In this document: one piece after another, positions 16,357 through 29,300 of the stretch | How positions within the stretch are numbered: the stretch's first letter is position 1 | How the letters are laid out: every line of letters starts with the position of its first letter | DNA from: Phallusia mammillata | Lineage: Eukaryota; Chordata; Ascidiacea; Phlebobranchia; Ascidiidae | DNA: 64,000 bases | Assembly: GCA_003260075.1 (NCBI GenBank) | Contig: QLIY01000127.1 | Coordinates: forward strand, 124,001 to 188,000 | Direction: 5' to 3' | Position numbers and translations under genes: made by a program | Notes under the pieces: generated by a model | Seen by the model: only the letters and a program-made list of their open reading frames with translations | What the model was told of the DNA's origin: nothing | Database searches by the model: none

Positions 16357-17351
16357 GGCTTACTGTTTTCTTTTGGGTAATTTTTAGCTACCCTAGATTT
16401 AAGTACAGCTTAATAGACCACTGTTGAATCATGTGCCATGCTGTGCTCCACACTTAGAGTGAATGCCACAGTTGTGAAATGTCCTGAAGGAGATATATAT
16501 CATTGAATGCCCGGAGCGCCATTTCAATTTCAATCATTAACCCATAAACAACCTGCATCCCAAGATAGCCGGTCTCCAGGTAACGAGCCCTAGAACCCCG
16601 CCCAACCAATTTCTTGTTGTACACGCTTGTGTTGCCGAGAGCCTGGTTCAGCGAGAGGTTTCGGTCGTTGCCAGGTTTGACTTGTCGTCGTATCGCACAC
16701 GAACGATAAACGCTATGCAACCTTCGGTAAACGAGTTATGGACGATGTATGCGCGCATGTCACAAGTTTTAATAGAATTAACAAAGCGAGCGACGAAGCA
16801 GCAATTAAAGTACAAATGAAATGTTAGCTTTTGTGCATTTTATACAATAAATAAATATTTTTTTATGATTTGGTTAACTTTGAAGTATGTGTAATTATTA
16901 TATATTACTTTTGAACTTAGCACACACAAAAACATGTGAAACTTCTTAGGACATTGAAGAAACAACGCATGTACAGCAAAAAAGCTAAACAAAACACACG
17001 AAACAACGACACATAGCAACAGTGCAGACTACACTTCGTCCTACTCATTTTTTTAGTGTATTATACGTGACAACAAAATGTTTTAGTACCAGTCTGTAGG
17101 GTCCTGATTTTAATCCCTAATAGCTTTTTTCCAATTGAATAAACAATCTTGTACAGTGTTTTAATTACAAAGGGGAACTCAATTTATGGCAAAATTTCGC
17201 TCTAGGTCTACAGTTCATCTAAAACGAAAATATTTGTACGATAGAAAAACAGCTACAAAGATTACCACCGTACACCCGTCAAAATATCGTCAACATTATT
17301 AAGCACTTAATGCTCGACACGGTATTAAGTACATAATGTACTTTGGAACAT
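16357..17351. other. Intergenic: MARVEL gene promoter side and GPCR 3' flank
   Basis: Nothing coding is supported. Two - strand genes flank it (MARVEL upstream end, adhesion GPCR stop). It should contain the MARVEL promoter and the GPCR 3' UTR. Confidence 0.5.
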
Positions 17352-20300
17352 TCAAACATGATTTGACAAGGTTGACACCGCGGTGCTTCTTCTACGCCAT
17401 GATCTCAGCAGACCTCGGTTGAAGGCAGATTTCAAGCTGCTCGTGCTACTGGTACGCCCTCTTCTGGTGGTGTCTCGGTTAATCCTGTACAACTGCATGT
17501 GACGCTGTAGACCTCGGCGCACCTGAAAAGTTTGCTATTTTTGGTGAACCCGGTTTTGGCAGCAAAGGCGGAGGGTTAGAGTTAACTTTAAATATGTTTT
17601 TTTTTTCAGAAATACAGGAATATAAAAAGAAAAACCGGTTTTCACTCTCCTTGGTAATTTCGGATTCAGTACAAATAATGCACAAGGGACTGTCACTGAC
17701 ACCTATCCAAAGTTTAATAAAAAACAATCACAGGGCAGGACGAAAAAACATATCAACTAAACCTGCTAGGACAAATTGGTTAATATTGTTTCATGCCGAT
17801 TTTTTTTAATTTCGCCTTTTTTACGTATTTATGTAAACGGGTAAACTGTCTTTTTTATTAAGCAATTGTCCAATTTTTTAACAATTGTATTCATATTTTT
17901 TGCACTCTTATCTAAATGACAACTTCTTTACCTCGTGGTTGAAGACGCAGTAAACAAGGAAGATAGCGAGACCCTGAATGGAGTTAAAGATGACGAAAAT
18001 CACCGTCAGAGCATAGCTTTGGTAGCCGAACATTCCTACAATCCACGGTATGCCCAAAAGCGGCAGAAGAACGATGGCTCCTGTAATTCAACAACATTAT
18101 GTATGACCGCATATGAATAGGTAGTAGTAACGCCTGTATGGAATACTGAGTATAGAAGAAAAGTTGTTTTACCTTTCACAGCAGTTCTGACATCAGCAAG
18201 GAAATTCCTGTCGCTTCCATTGGATGATGACGCAGCGCGCGGTCGCTCAGTGACGCGGTTTTGAAGATAAACTTGCGACGGGGAACGGGGTTTGGGTCTG
18301 TGGGTTAAAACGCCATTTAGAAAAAAAGTTTTGGAAACCTTAAGCGCATAAAAATTTCAGGTTCGACACAGAATTTTGTGCGAAACTGAAAACCTCACAA
18401 ACCTTGCACTAACTGTCAGTATTTTTTCACAATTTTAATTTTTATTATTTTTTAATGCTCTTTGCGACATCCAACGGCTTTTAGCAAACTTTTCTGTTGT
18501 TAGTTCTTACGTCAGCAGAATTTCTCACTTGTCACATGGACAAATCAGTCATGCATGCAACTCAGTCAGACACAAATAAAAGTACAACTATTAAATTCAG
18601 TTGGTGACAAATTTTATGCTTTCAGTATTTTTATCATTATGTAAGCAAATTGACCATACTTGTTGTTAGAGACAGAACTGCTGCCATGCAATGTTGAGTC
18701 ATCGGTTTCAACTATGCTGCTGGCAAATTGTTCGCTTGCGGTTGTTCTGTATTCGGGTCCTTTCGATGTAGGTTTTCCTTTGGGCCTAAAGGCGGAATTG
18801 TGGTAGCCGTGTCCCTGACTGCTCATCTGGTGCTGAGCTGTAAAGGGCTTCATGCCTTTGCTTCGTTCCGAAAGTTTTACCAAAACCTGAAAACACATTA
18901 GTGGCGTATTAAATTTAGCCCCGAAGTATGATTTATGCTACTATTAACTTGCATTTTCGCCTTTGTATAACATATATTGTACAAAAAAAACAGATATGTA
19001 AGCGGACCCGAACCCGAAACAAAAGTTGAAACCCAGACAAAACCCGATCCGATAAAGGAAAAACAGAGCCTAAGACAGGCCTGAAATTCGGCATAAATCA
19101 TACCAAGCGTAAAGCCAGGTCCGAATCAAGCCCGTTTTAATGCAACTTAAGCCCAAGTCCGATCCAAAAAGCCCGGACCGATCTACACTACTCTGCAGCC
19201 AACAATACGATATACCGTAGTGTATTTCACTTCTTGTAAGGTAATTCAATCTTTACGTTATGAGCTTTGAAAAGAAGTATTGGTGAGTACCATGTTGCCA
19301 CAAACCTGAATAACTTTGCACAGGATGACAATGTTAAATACGATGACGGCGATAGCTGGACCGATGAAACTCCACGTCATTCCTGATTTCGGATTCAGCC
19401 AACAGATGGCGTATTTCCTTAAATCTGCAATTCAAAACTACGTGTAATTTTTCTCCTTTTCTGAACTAGGGTTGTTAGCAACAGGCATGAAATTGAGCCC
19501 CGAACCCAAAATTACAAGCCCGAAACCAGGCCAGAACTGAAATTTCTGTCAAAACAAAGTTCGGATTAGGCCCGAAAGTTGGTGAATTTACGTCACAAAT
19601 TAAGCCGAGTCTGAAGTCAGGCCTGATTTAAGCCTGTTTTAATTAATGTCTGGCCCAAACCCGGCCCAAACCCGAACCCCAAAAATTCCAGCCAAACAAA
19701 AAAATATCGACCCGACTTACAACTCTGTTTATCAAATTCCCCTAAAGATCAAACTTACCGTCGTATGAAATTGGGGGGTAAAGGTATTCGCCGGGCGCAC
19801 AGTATTCTTGGTTGTCGTATTCAAGAGGCTGTATGTAGATGTCGTTGGGCAAACCATACCCGGCCGAAATGCCTACGATAATAATGGGCAGAAACCATCC
19901 GATTGCATACATCCACCAACGACTTTCCAGTTTTGAGTGAACGAAAACCTTAAAATTTGGAATTGAGGGTTTAACAAAAAGTCTATGGCAAAAACATTAC
20001 AGTTTTTTGTCCGTTCTACGTACGCAGTTTATGATTTTCTTAACATTCAAAAAATGCAAGCTGTTACTTTTGACTGGATCACGTTTTTATGTGACAAATT
20101 ATTTACTATGCGTCGAAAGTTTTCTGCTATTGCTAAAAGTAAATGGGGCTTTGTTTATGAAACAAATTTTTAATCAGCAAAATTAGTTCAATTATAAACA
20201 AACCAGAATAAATTTTGCTTCGTCAATAGAAAAACTATATGGCTGGCTGAAAGAGTAGTTTTGCAACCAATAAAGTTCTTTCGAGCGTTAGTATACTGAA

Positions 20301-23300
20301 CTGAACTAACATTCACTTAGGTGAAAGTCCAAACATAGTGCGTTGAGTTTACAAAGACCGAACCACAACCTGTGCCCAATTTATTTTCTTCGTATCATTC
20401 AATAAGCGGGCTTTCTAAATTCTATTGCCGGATGCTGGCAGCGCATCATACATGCTGGTGGTGAAAGAATAAAACTCAGTCACAAGATTTCTATACAAGG
20501 CTTTAAGGTGCCAAGAGGGCGATGACTTTTAAGGGTATTCACTGATGCTTACCTGAACCACATACAAATAGAGAAATATTCCTTCAACAAACATCCACAT
20601 AAAAGTTGATAAGAGGAAGTAGTGAGTGGCAATAGTGGTCGCCACGCAAAGCTGGTTTGACTGGACAGCAAAATCGGCACCGAGCTAAAAACAAATAACA
20701 CTACTATAATACAAAAATAATAGCCAAGCATTGTGGGTAAGTGACGCAGGATTAGACATTGTGTTGTGACCAAGGAGAAAAATGGTAATTAATTTATTAA
20801 GTTCGCGACACAACCAGCGGGCAAACAAAGGAATTAGTATTCAAGACAGTGTAAAATCGTGTCACAACAGCGCTTTAGAAATACGAATACAAAGTTAAAA
20901 GGGCCAAAATTACCCGAAAGTACAAAACCTGCTGGTCTGAAACGACATTATTTTTAAAACAAAGCCCGAAAGTGGCATAAATGGCGACACAAAGGAGGCC
21001 GAGAGTGACGTCCAGTGCCGGATTAAGCATTATAGGCAAAGTAGGCACGTGCCTACAGGCCAGTCAAAAATCCAGGCCACTTACAACGATCTTTGTGACA
21101 ATGATTTGGCAACACTGATAATTCTATTTTCTTAGTTGGCAACCCTGATTTTCGGGCCACTTATAAAATGTGCCTACAGGCCAGCAGACCCTTAATCCAG
21201 CACTGGTGACGTCTGGCCTTAATCAATCCCGTTCTTTTCAAACCTAGGCCTGAACCCGAACAAACCCAAACTCGACCCGAAAAGCCCATCCGGACATAAG
21301 ACTCTGGACAAATATATCGGATAAGTCCACATAAGCCAGTGTACATTAAATATGTATGGTACATATGTCTGTTAACGTTTAGATTTAGTTTGGTCTCACC
21401 ACTTTTTTCTGTTTACCTGAATAAGGTGAACGAAAAGCAGAGCGATGACAAGGTTCATGTGAGCTTTCAAACGATCGTTGCGCACAGATTCGCGCACGAG
21501 ACAGAAGGCTATGAACGATATGAGCAGGGAAACGACTGACACTACTGAACCGGCATATTCCAGTATGTTCAACCACTGCAAAGAAATATGTTGTTTTCAA
21601 ACTTTAAGGTTGTGTGAGTAATATAACAAATAAAGGGTAAATGCTTTGTGGCAGAATTTCGCAAATTTTAAGATTACTCGTTTTTAAAGTTTATCAGACT
21701 CGAATTAAAATTCATCAGCAAAATCTGCTCTTGAAATTATTTGTAGTTTTTTTGAATATCATTTGCGTAAACTATTTAAAAAACATTGGAATTTTTTTTG
21801 TTTATTTGTTTGCGTTTTTAAACGAAAAAAGATTGCTGTTTTTGCTTACCGCATCTTGCTCTTTCGTGGTGTTATATTTCGGGGTGTAAGGCATCATGAA
21901 GGCAGCAAAGTTGGTCGTGTGATTGCAATGACATGTGACACCTTCGTCATCGGCACCTGTCACGTAGCATCCGGTCGACTGCCACTGCTTGGTGTCAGCA
22001 TCCAGGTATTCACATGACAAACATCTTCTCACCGAATTTGATTCGGAACCCGGAGCCGAAATCACATCGTTCGCAAATTTCATTCTGTAAATCAAATAAG
22101 ATATTATAACAGGGTTCTAGTGGTTCCCAAGTCCCAACATTTTAAAACCAATTCCGCACTTAACAATTTAAAGCATTTTTCCCCAATAGACTACATAGGA
22201 GATGCTAAACCATACTAAGGTCGTTGAAAATTGGGTCTCTTTGCAATATCACAGGTCGTATTCCCCGAGCTAAAGTGTCTATTTACAAACCACATGTACA
22301 AATTGAAGTTAATTCCTCTCAAACAAGTTTTAAAAATTCCCTCCCGTATAGTAACCACTGTTCTGAACAGTGGCTTCACTTTGTAAAATACAGCGTTCGT
22401 AAGTCATATACTTTCTGCTTTGTGGGAACGTTGTGTTTTTTAACGTCTCGTATGTGAAGTCAGTAACTTTACAATAAAAACTGCGGGAAGAGCAAAAATT
22501 AATGCTTACTTGTAAGTGACTGGAACAGACTTCTTTTCCTTATCGGTGGCCGTACTCAACGAAACGACACCACCTTCGCCGACGAAGAACTTTGATTTTA
22601 GAGTTGGATCCGAACTGTCGTTTCGTATTTCCTTCATCGTTTCTCTCCACGAATTGTAGTGAAGGGCATAAACTACATTAATTACACTTAGAATTAGATT
22701 TAATTCAAAATAAGTGAGTTAAAAAGTAAGATTTCTATGTACCATAAACATCGGACGAATTGTCACCAAGAAATGGTTCAGTCCAGATTTGAGTCCCCGA
22801 AAACGAAAATTCAACCGTTTGGTTTCCGTCTAAACAAAATCACACAAGTTCACACAACAATACATATAACACATCATGTTGGGCAAAATTTACTCATTCA
22901 TACATACAATCTCTTTTGCAGGGATGAACAGCCTTTTACACTGATGGACTAAATACAATTTAAATGATTAGACCACCGGTCGTATGTTAATAACACAAGT
23001 TGACTTTACCTTGTCGCTTATCAAATACTTCCATATCCAGCCACCAGTAAAATTTATAATTTTAACCGTATAAGTCCCAGAAAACTGTAGAACCGGGCGT
23101 ATAAATCTGCTCCGAAAAATGGACTCTCTGTGCTAGGACTGCTTTAAAATGGTCTTGTGGGCCACACTTCATTTAAATTCCAGACCTTATTTATTTGGTT
23201 TTGGGTCGCGAGTTGCACACCCCTGGTTTACTGTATGCAGGTGAAGAAATCCAAATCCCAACCAACGTAGCCATTGCCCATAGGAATAGCTCACCTTTGT

Positions 23301-26300
23301 TGTTCGAATATCTTCCCATTTTGACGCTCATCGTGGTTTTGTCCACTTCGCTGGTCGGAGCGCCTTTCGTATTGCTCAGGATAAGCTTTGAAAATTGACC
23401 CACGTACGTTTCGCTGTCCACCAGCACAGTCTTAAAGCGGTCGTCGCTACTACTTCGCGAAGTCTACAACAAAATGAAATTATAATTGCATCTGATCAAT
23501 ATACGAAGAATGAACGTCAAACTATAAATGATATAATTATATGATATAACTATATCAATGTGATGTGCCACAAAACTTTGCATTGAATGTTGAAGCAGAT
23601 CCATCAACTTTTTAACATGGTGTATAAAATAATTCTGTGTAGTCTGTAGTGCTACTATATACAGCTCTTTAATTCATCGGTAAGCGATGCTATAGTTAGA
23701 AACATGCGCAAAAAATGCAGTCATGTTTTCGTTGTCTCATATTTTCAAAAGCATTTACCAAATAAGAAAGTCTACAGGAAAAATGGTCGGGGTAATTTTC
23801 ACAGCCACTTTGCGAAATTTAAGAAAATTGTCACCAATTACAAGCTTTATTTAATTATCTTTGAAAAAATCTCCTAATATACAACCTGTTAGGGGGAATG
23901 CTTGTTCAGTATTTTCACTGATGAATACTGTTGAACAAAATCAAATCATTTACCTGTTTCCATGCGTCGACGCTTGAGCTACCGATAGCGGTGTCCACGA
24001 TGCCAACGTAATTGTCCAACATGTCTTTGGCGAAATTCACTGCGCCTGTTGGGTTGGCGCGCATTATAACTGTATTGGCGAATTTACTGCTGATCTTCGC
24101 CAAATGTGTCTGGACCTCCAGCAGTGTAAACATATCTGTTGGGTTTTGAGGCGGATGGGCCTTAGATCCGTTCTGAACTCCGGTGGTAAGAGCAAGTATA
24201 AGATTGCTACTGTAAATGTAAAATACCAGAGTTGAAAATGAACTTATAGCATCTCAAAGTACATTGGGTACACTACATGACCTATGACGACGTAACGATA
24301 ATCGAAACGTCGAAATTTAGGATTTTTTTATTTCTATGTTTTCTGTTTGACATTTCTCGTACAATAAAATTATGTTAATCACGGAAACTTAATCACAGAT
24401 GAGCCAGAGAAACTCCAGTCCGGTTTGGGGAAAACCACTGATGAAATCCCAAATGTACTTTTTGCGAAGAAGCTTTGTAAAGTTTATGACAGATATTCTA
24501 CCCGTTTTGTCTCGTTTTGCTGTGCTGTTTTTGAAGATACAATTACCCACCAAATTTTTCTTGACAAACAAATTCGCAAAATTGTCGCAAAAACTTAAAG
24601 TTTAAATAAGCCTTGTTAGTGACGGTTTAATGCGCGATAAGTACAAACTAAATCAGGTTTTGAAAATCGTTTTCATCTTTCGGGCAATGTGCGCTTCTAT
24701 AAATTTACAACATTTTTAAAACAAAAAATCCAAAATTTCCGATTGCCTTGCTTTTGACCTCCCTTTATCAAAGCCTTAGCTAAACCGCAGTGCTTGACTG
24801 GTACCAAACCTATAATAATATCGAAGTCGCCTTACGTTAAAGAGTTGCAAATGATTTCATTAATCAGTGGACATTTGTCCGCTGTGTTGTGGTTCTCACA
24901 GAGAAGGTGCCTCAAGTAATCGTAGTTGTTCGATAAAAGGAATAGAAGGTCAAATTTAATGTCCAAAATCTCCTGCGATGTGTTGTGTGTTTTGGCGATC
25001 TGTGTAACAAAAATTATTCTGCCAATTTTAATTTTCGTTTTCGATAAAGTTGTTAAGTAAGAGCAGTGAACCGGGGAGGAATTGGAATTTTTAAACTTAA
25101 GGGGAGAAATTTACTTTATTTTGTACATGGTTTGTAAATAGACACTTAAGTGTTGGAAATATAACCTGTGGAGTTAATGAAAGACCCAATTTTTAATGAT
25201 CTTTGTATGGTTTAGCTCAGAGGTCGGTGCGTTAGGTGGTTTTTCATGGCACTCCAACCGATTTGCGTGTTTATATTGAAGTAACAATTTAACCTGTTAC
25301 ACTGCTTGCTTATAGTTTTTAATCGTGTCATTGTCTTAACATTTGGCCTTACGTGCATGAAACGCTCTGCTTTCTCTTTACTATTGATGTCAGCATGCAC
25401 AAACCACTATTATATAGAAGAAAAAAAAACGTTGGCACGCGACACGTAAATTGGCACGCGTCGCCAAAAAGGTTGCCGATCCCTAGTTTAGTATCTCCTA
25501 ATTTTTTACCATTATGCTTACCTGGTCTATTATAATCATGGATCTGAGGCTTTCCTTTAGCAGACAAGTTTTGTCATATTTTCCGATTAGAAGCGCGTGC
25601 CACAAATCAGGAATTTCGCCCGAACAGTCGTAACTGTATCGGACAGAAAGCATGATGTGGCTGAAATACTGGTTGACGGTTTTTCGACCAATAGCGCAAT
25701 CAAGGCTAGCTCTGAAAAACAACAAATTGTGGTGCAAAGAACAAAATTTGACTTAATGGCCAACTTAAGGGTTAAGTTTAACTTAAAATGAGGTCCTAGC
25801 GAGTTAATGAAGAACACAACGGCCTAAATGGACGAAAAAGCGACATGCTTTATTATTAAAAAGTTTTGGCAAATGCTCATGCCATCATCAGTGATTTCAA
25901 CATTCTAATAAAATCGCAAGATTAGAAAGCCACAAGTTTTAGAAATATATGAAATTTTTGGAGATTTTTTTACCTGTTGTTATTGAAATGTTTGTGCATT
26001 TCAGGGTTATCGGACCGATTCACTAAACGTTCCATTTCAGTGTCAATAGACATCAATACTTCATTCAGATTATCCTTGTCAGAAGTGCTAATCCTTTTAT
26101 CTAAACCAAAAACGAGTTAAAGTATTTTTTTTATAACAGCTATGAAATAAGCTATAGAAACATATTTTATATTGGGATTATCTAGAAGCGTTTATACTAA
26201 CCAACGATGGTATCACACTAAAATTTCGATATGACGAATATACCAGGTCTTTTTAAAGTTTTGCACATAATTTATATGCATTCTAATCATGTTTGATACT

Positions 26301-29300
26301 GGGATTATGAAGCATCATGGACGCAAGGCCCATTGAATGCAATATGCCGAAACAGCCGGTCACCAAGCATTCCCGTATATGTGTAGCTCGGTTGGTAGAG
26401 CGCGAGTCCCGGAAAGAGTCCTGTCGTTGGTTTGAACGCATTTCCATATGGTGAATGCTTGGTGACCGGCTGATTCGGTTATACACCTTCACCCTCAATG
26501 GGCCTGGCGAATTATGATTTGTTTATGAAGGTGCCGTGATCGCTGGTTGACATAAACGCTTCAGGGCGGAACCGAGTTATGAATTTATGTTCATCTTAAC
26601 TTATGAGATCATCTATAAGCGTTAATCCCAAATTATCAATGTGACAGGCAAGTTAAATCATTTTAAAGCTGTTAATATGTCTTCTTTCCTTTTGCAGTGT
26701 CAAGTTAAACGGCTCATGGTTACAATTTGTTTTCAAATGTGTGCTATGTTTCATTTTCTCACCTTCCGCCACAAGTCTTGTTGTAATTTCGTGGTGGACT
26801 TGATCTAGTTTCCAATAGTCCAAGGGCGAACTCGACGGCTCGAAGACCAAAGTCTCCATCAGGGCTTTGGAGCCGAAGAGAGCAATCAGAGAAAAGTTAT
26901 AGGTGCCGAGGCGGTCGTGTAGTGTCTTTGGAATCGGGCCCACGTATGGATCAACTTTAAAACAAACATTGTTGTCAAAATCGACGTACAGTAGACCTCC
27001 GGACCCGTTTGTTTCTTAAGTTTCATCCCAATCAGTTGAAGAACCGTATTAACCGGATCTGGTTTTAGCGGGGTATACTGTATAACTGCACAAACTTTTC
27101 AACACTATACACAGATCTATTCACGAGTTTAATGAAAAAATAACGGCACAAATAGACGTAAAAAGCTACATGCTTGATTATTTTCGGCAAATGCTTATGC
27201 ACCATGAGTAGGCCTACCATACGTCCTCTTTTTGGAGGACATGTCCTCCTTTTTAACGAAAAGTTGTCCTCCAAGGACAATGAAAAATGCCCAAATGTCC
27301 TCCTTTTTGAATTTTCTGTATTTACTAAATACTTAAATAACAATTGAGTCTTTAAAACCGTCAAAGAGTGCGAGTTGTGGTCATTATTAATTGAAATTCA
27401 CAATTTATAATAAGTTAAACCTCATCCAAACGATAATAATTGACTTTGTGAAATGCGTCAAAATCTTGTGTCTTCATATTTTGGGAAACAAAAGTAAATG
27501 TTAATATTCTTTCTCGAGAATGTGTCCTCCTTTTTGGTGATGAAAATATGGTAGGCCTAACCATGAGTGATATGAGAGTCCAAATCAGTTACACCCGTTT
27601 ATAACATGTAACTTTCCTTTGTCATATCGTGCATAAAAGTATAAAACATTTTTTCGCCAGACAACAGCTATCATAAACAAGAAGCATTTGACGCCACTTT
27701 TGGGAAAAAATAGTGTCAGAGTAAAAATATTATAACATACCAGGATTGTACGAGTCATTGCCGTAATTGTAATCACCAGAGTAAATTGCAGATGGTACAT
27801 CATAACCATAATCGGCAGAAGTAACTCCACTCTAAACACAAAAAAACAACAACAACATAAAATACAAAAATAAAATATCGACCATAAAAGGTCCCAAAAA
27901 TGCCTCAAAAATGGCGGTTGGTTATTATGTCGGTCAATTGGGTTGTAACCCTGGGCATGAGTCATTAGTTCAGTTTTGGGTGTCACCACTCAGTAGCTTA
28001 AGTTTCAAGGAAAAGGAAATTGCCTCGCTGTTGTTCAGGCCACGCAAGTCGCAACTATACTCCGTCCCAGGGTTTGGCGTCAACGCGTGCCGTGCACATT
28101 TCCTCTGCATCACGAGACGCGCCAGTTTGAGTTAAGCATAGGGTGGGTCTCAATCTTTTTCTCCTGTTTACCCCTTTGCAAAGATTTCGATGATTTCTTG
28201 ACTAGTTGAAAATTTACCTAAAATTTCTTTTACACCCCAATTTCTATTTCTAACACAATTTGCTTGTTTTTCTTTTACACCCAGAGCATGTCAAATTTCC
28301 CCCCCCCCTGTAGGTAGAAATGTATGCGGTAGTACACGGTAATATTGATACAAATGTACTGGAGACAACAAGAAAACACACTGAGCTTGATATTTTCGCC
28401 AGAACCAAGTATTGTTAGGGACCCCACCCCAAAATTTTAAAAATTGAAAATTTGAAATATATTGGCTCTATAGAAGTTGGATTAACCCCCCCCCCACGAG
28501 GCGCGCCTGTTCGAGTTAAGCATAGGGTGGGTCTCAACCCTTTTCTCTCCATAACCTCTTGTAAAATGTCGATGATATCTTGACTAGTTGAAAAATTACA
28601 TCAAACTTCTTTTACATCCAAATTTCCATTTCTAATACAAGTTGACATTTAGTGTTTGTTACAGGATCTTTCCCGCAAGTAGTAGGCATCTTTTGTCAAA
28701 TACAAGATTCTTACTTTTTTACACCTAAAGCACGTCAAATTTTCCCATTGGAGGTTAGTTTAAGCCCGATTTGAAACCTCTGAACTAAAGGGTGCAAAAC
28801 CAGCGGGAACGGTGGGTAGAAATGTATGCGATAGTGCACAGTAATATTAAAACTAATTAACTGAAAGCCCCACCCCCCAAAATTACAAAAAATAGAAAAT
28901 TTCAAATGTTGGGGCTCCATACAAGTTGGATTAAACTTCGACGTATGCGTTTGAAAAAGTGCCTTTTTGATTGTTTTCGTTTTCTAATAAAAAACTATAA
29001 GTATAACTTAGATGACAGGCCAAGTAAACGTTTGTCTATAACTACGAGGACTTGTTATTTAGGCTCAATGCAAACACTGACGTTTATTAGGGTAACAAGA
29101 ACCTGCGATGTGGCCAGCAATTTCAAAAGCTTGTTCACCCCTGATGAAAGGCCTTCTGTTGCTTTGGTGGCCACCAGCACCGAAAACAGACCAAATAAGG
29201 AATAACGCCCGAGTGAAACTTTACTGAACTTAAAAAAGGTCAAATCTAGCGCTCTTACTTTTTTCCCCCCCCCCCTTCTACGTATGCGTTTAAAAAAGTG

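Noticed and set aside
23160..23225. A hAT MITE ending CACACCCCTG in a GPCR intron
   Set aside because: Only one end is recognisable; no partner end or target duplication was found.
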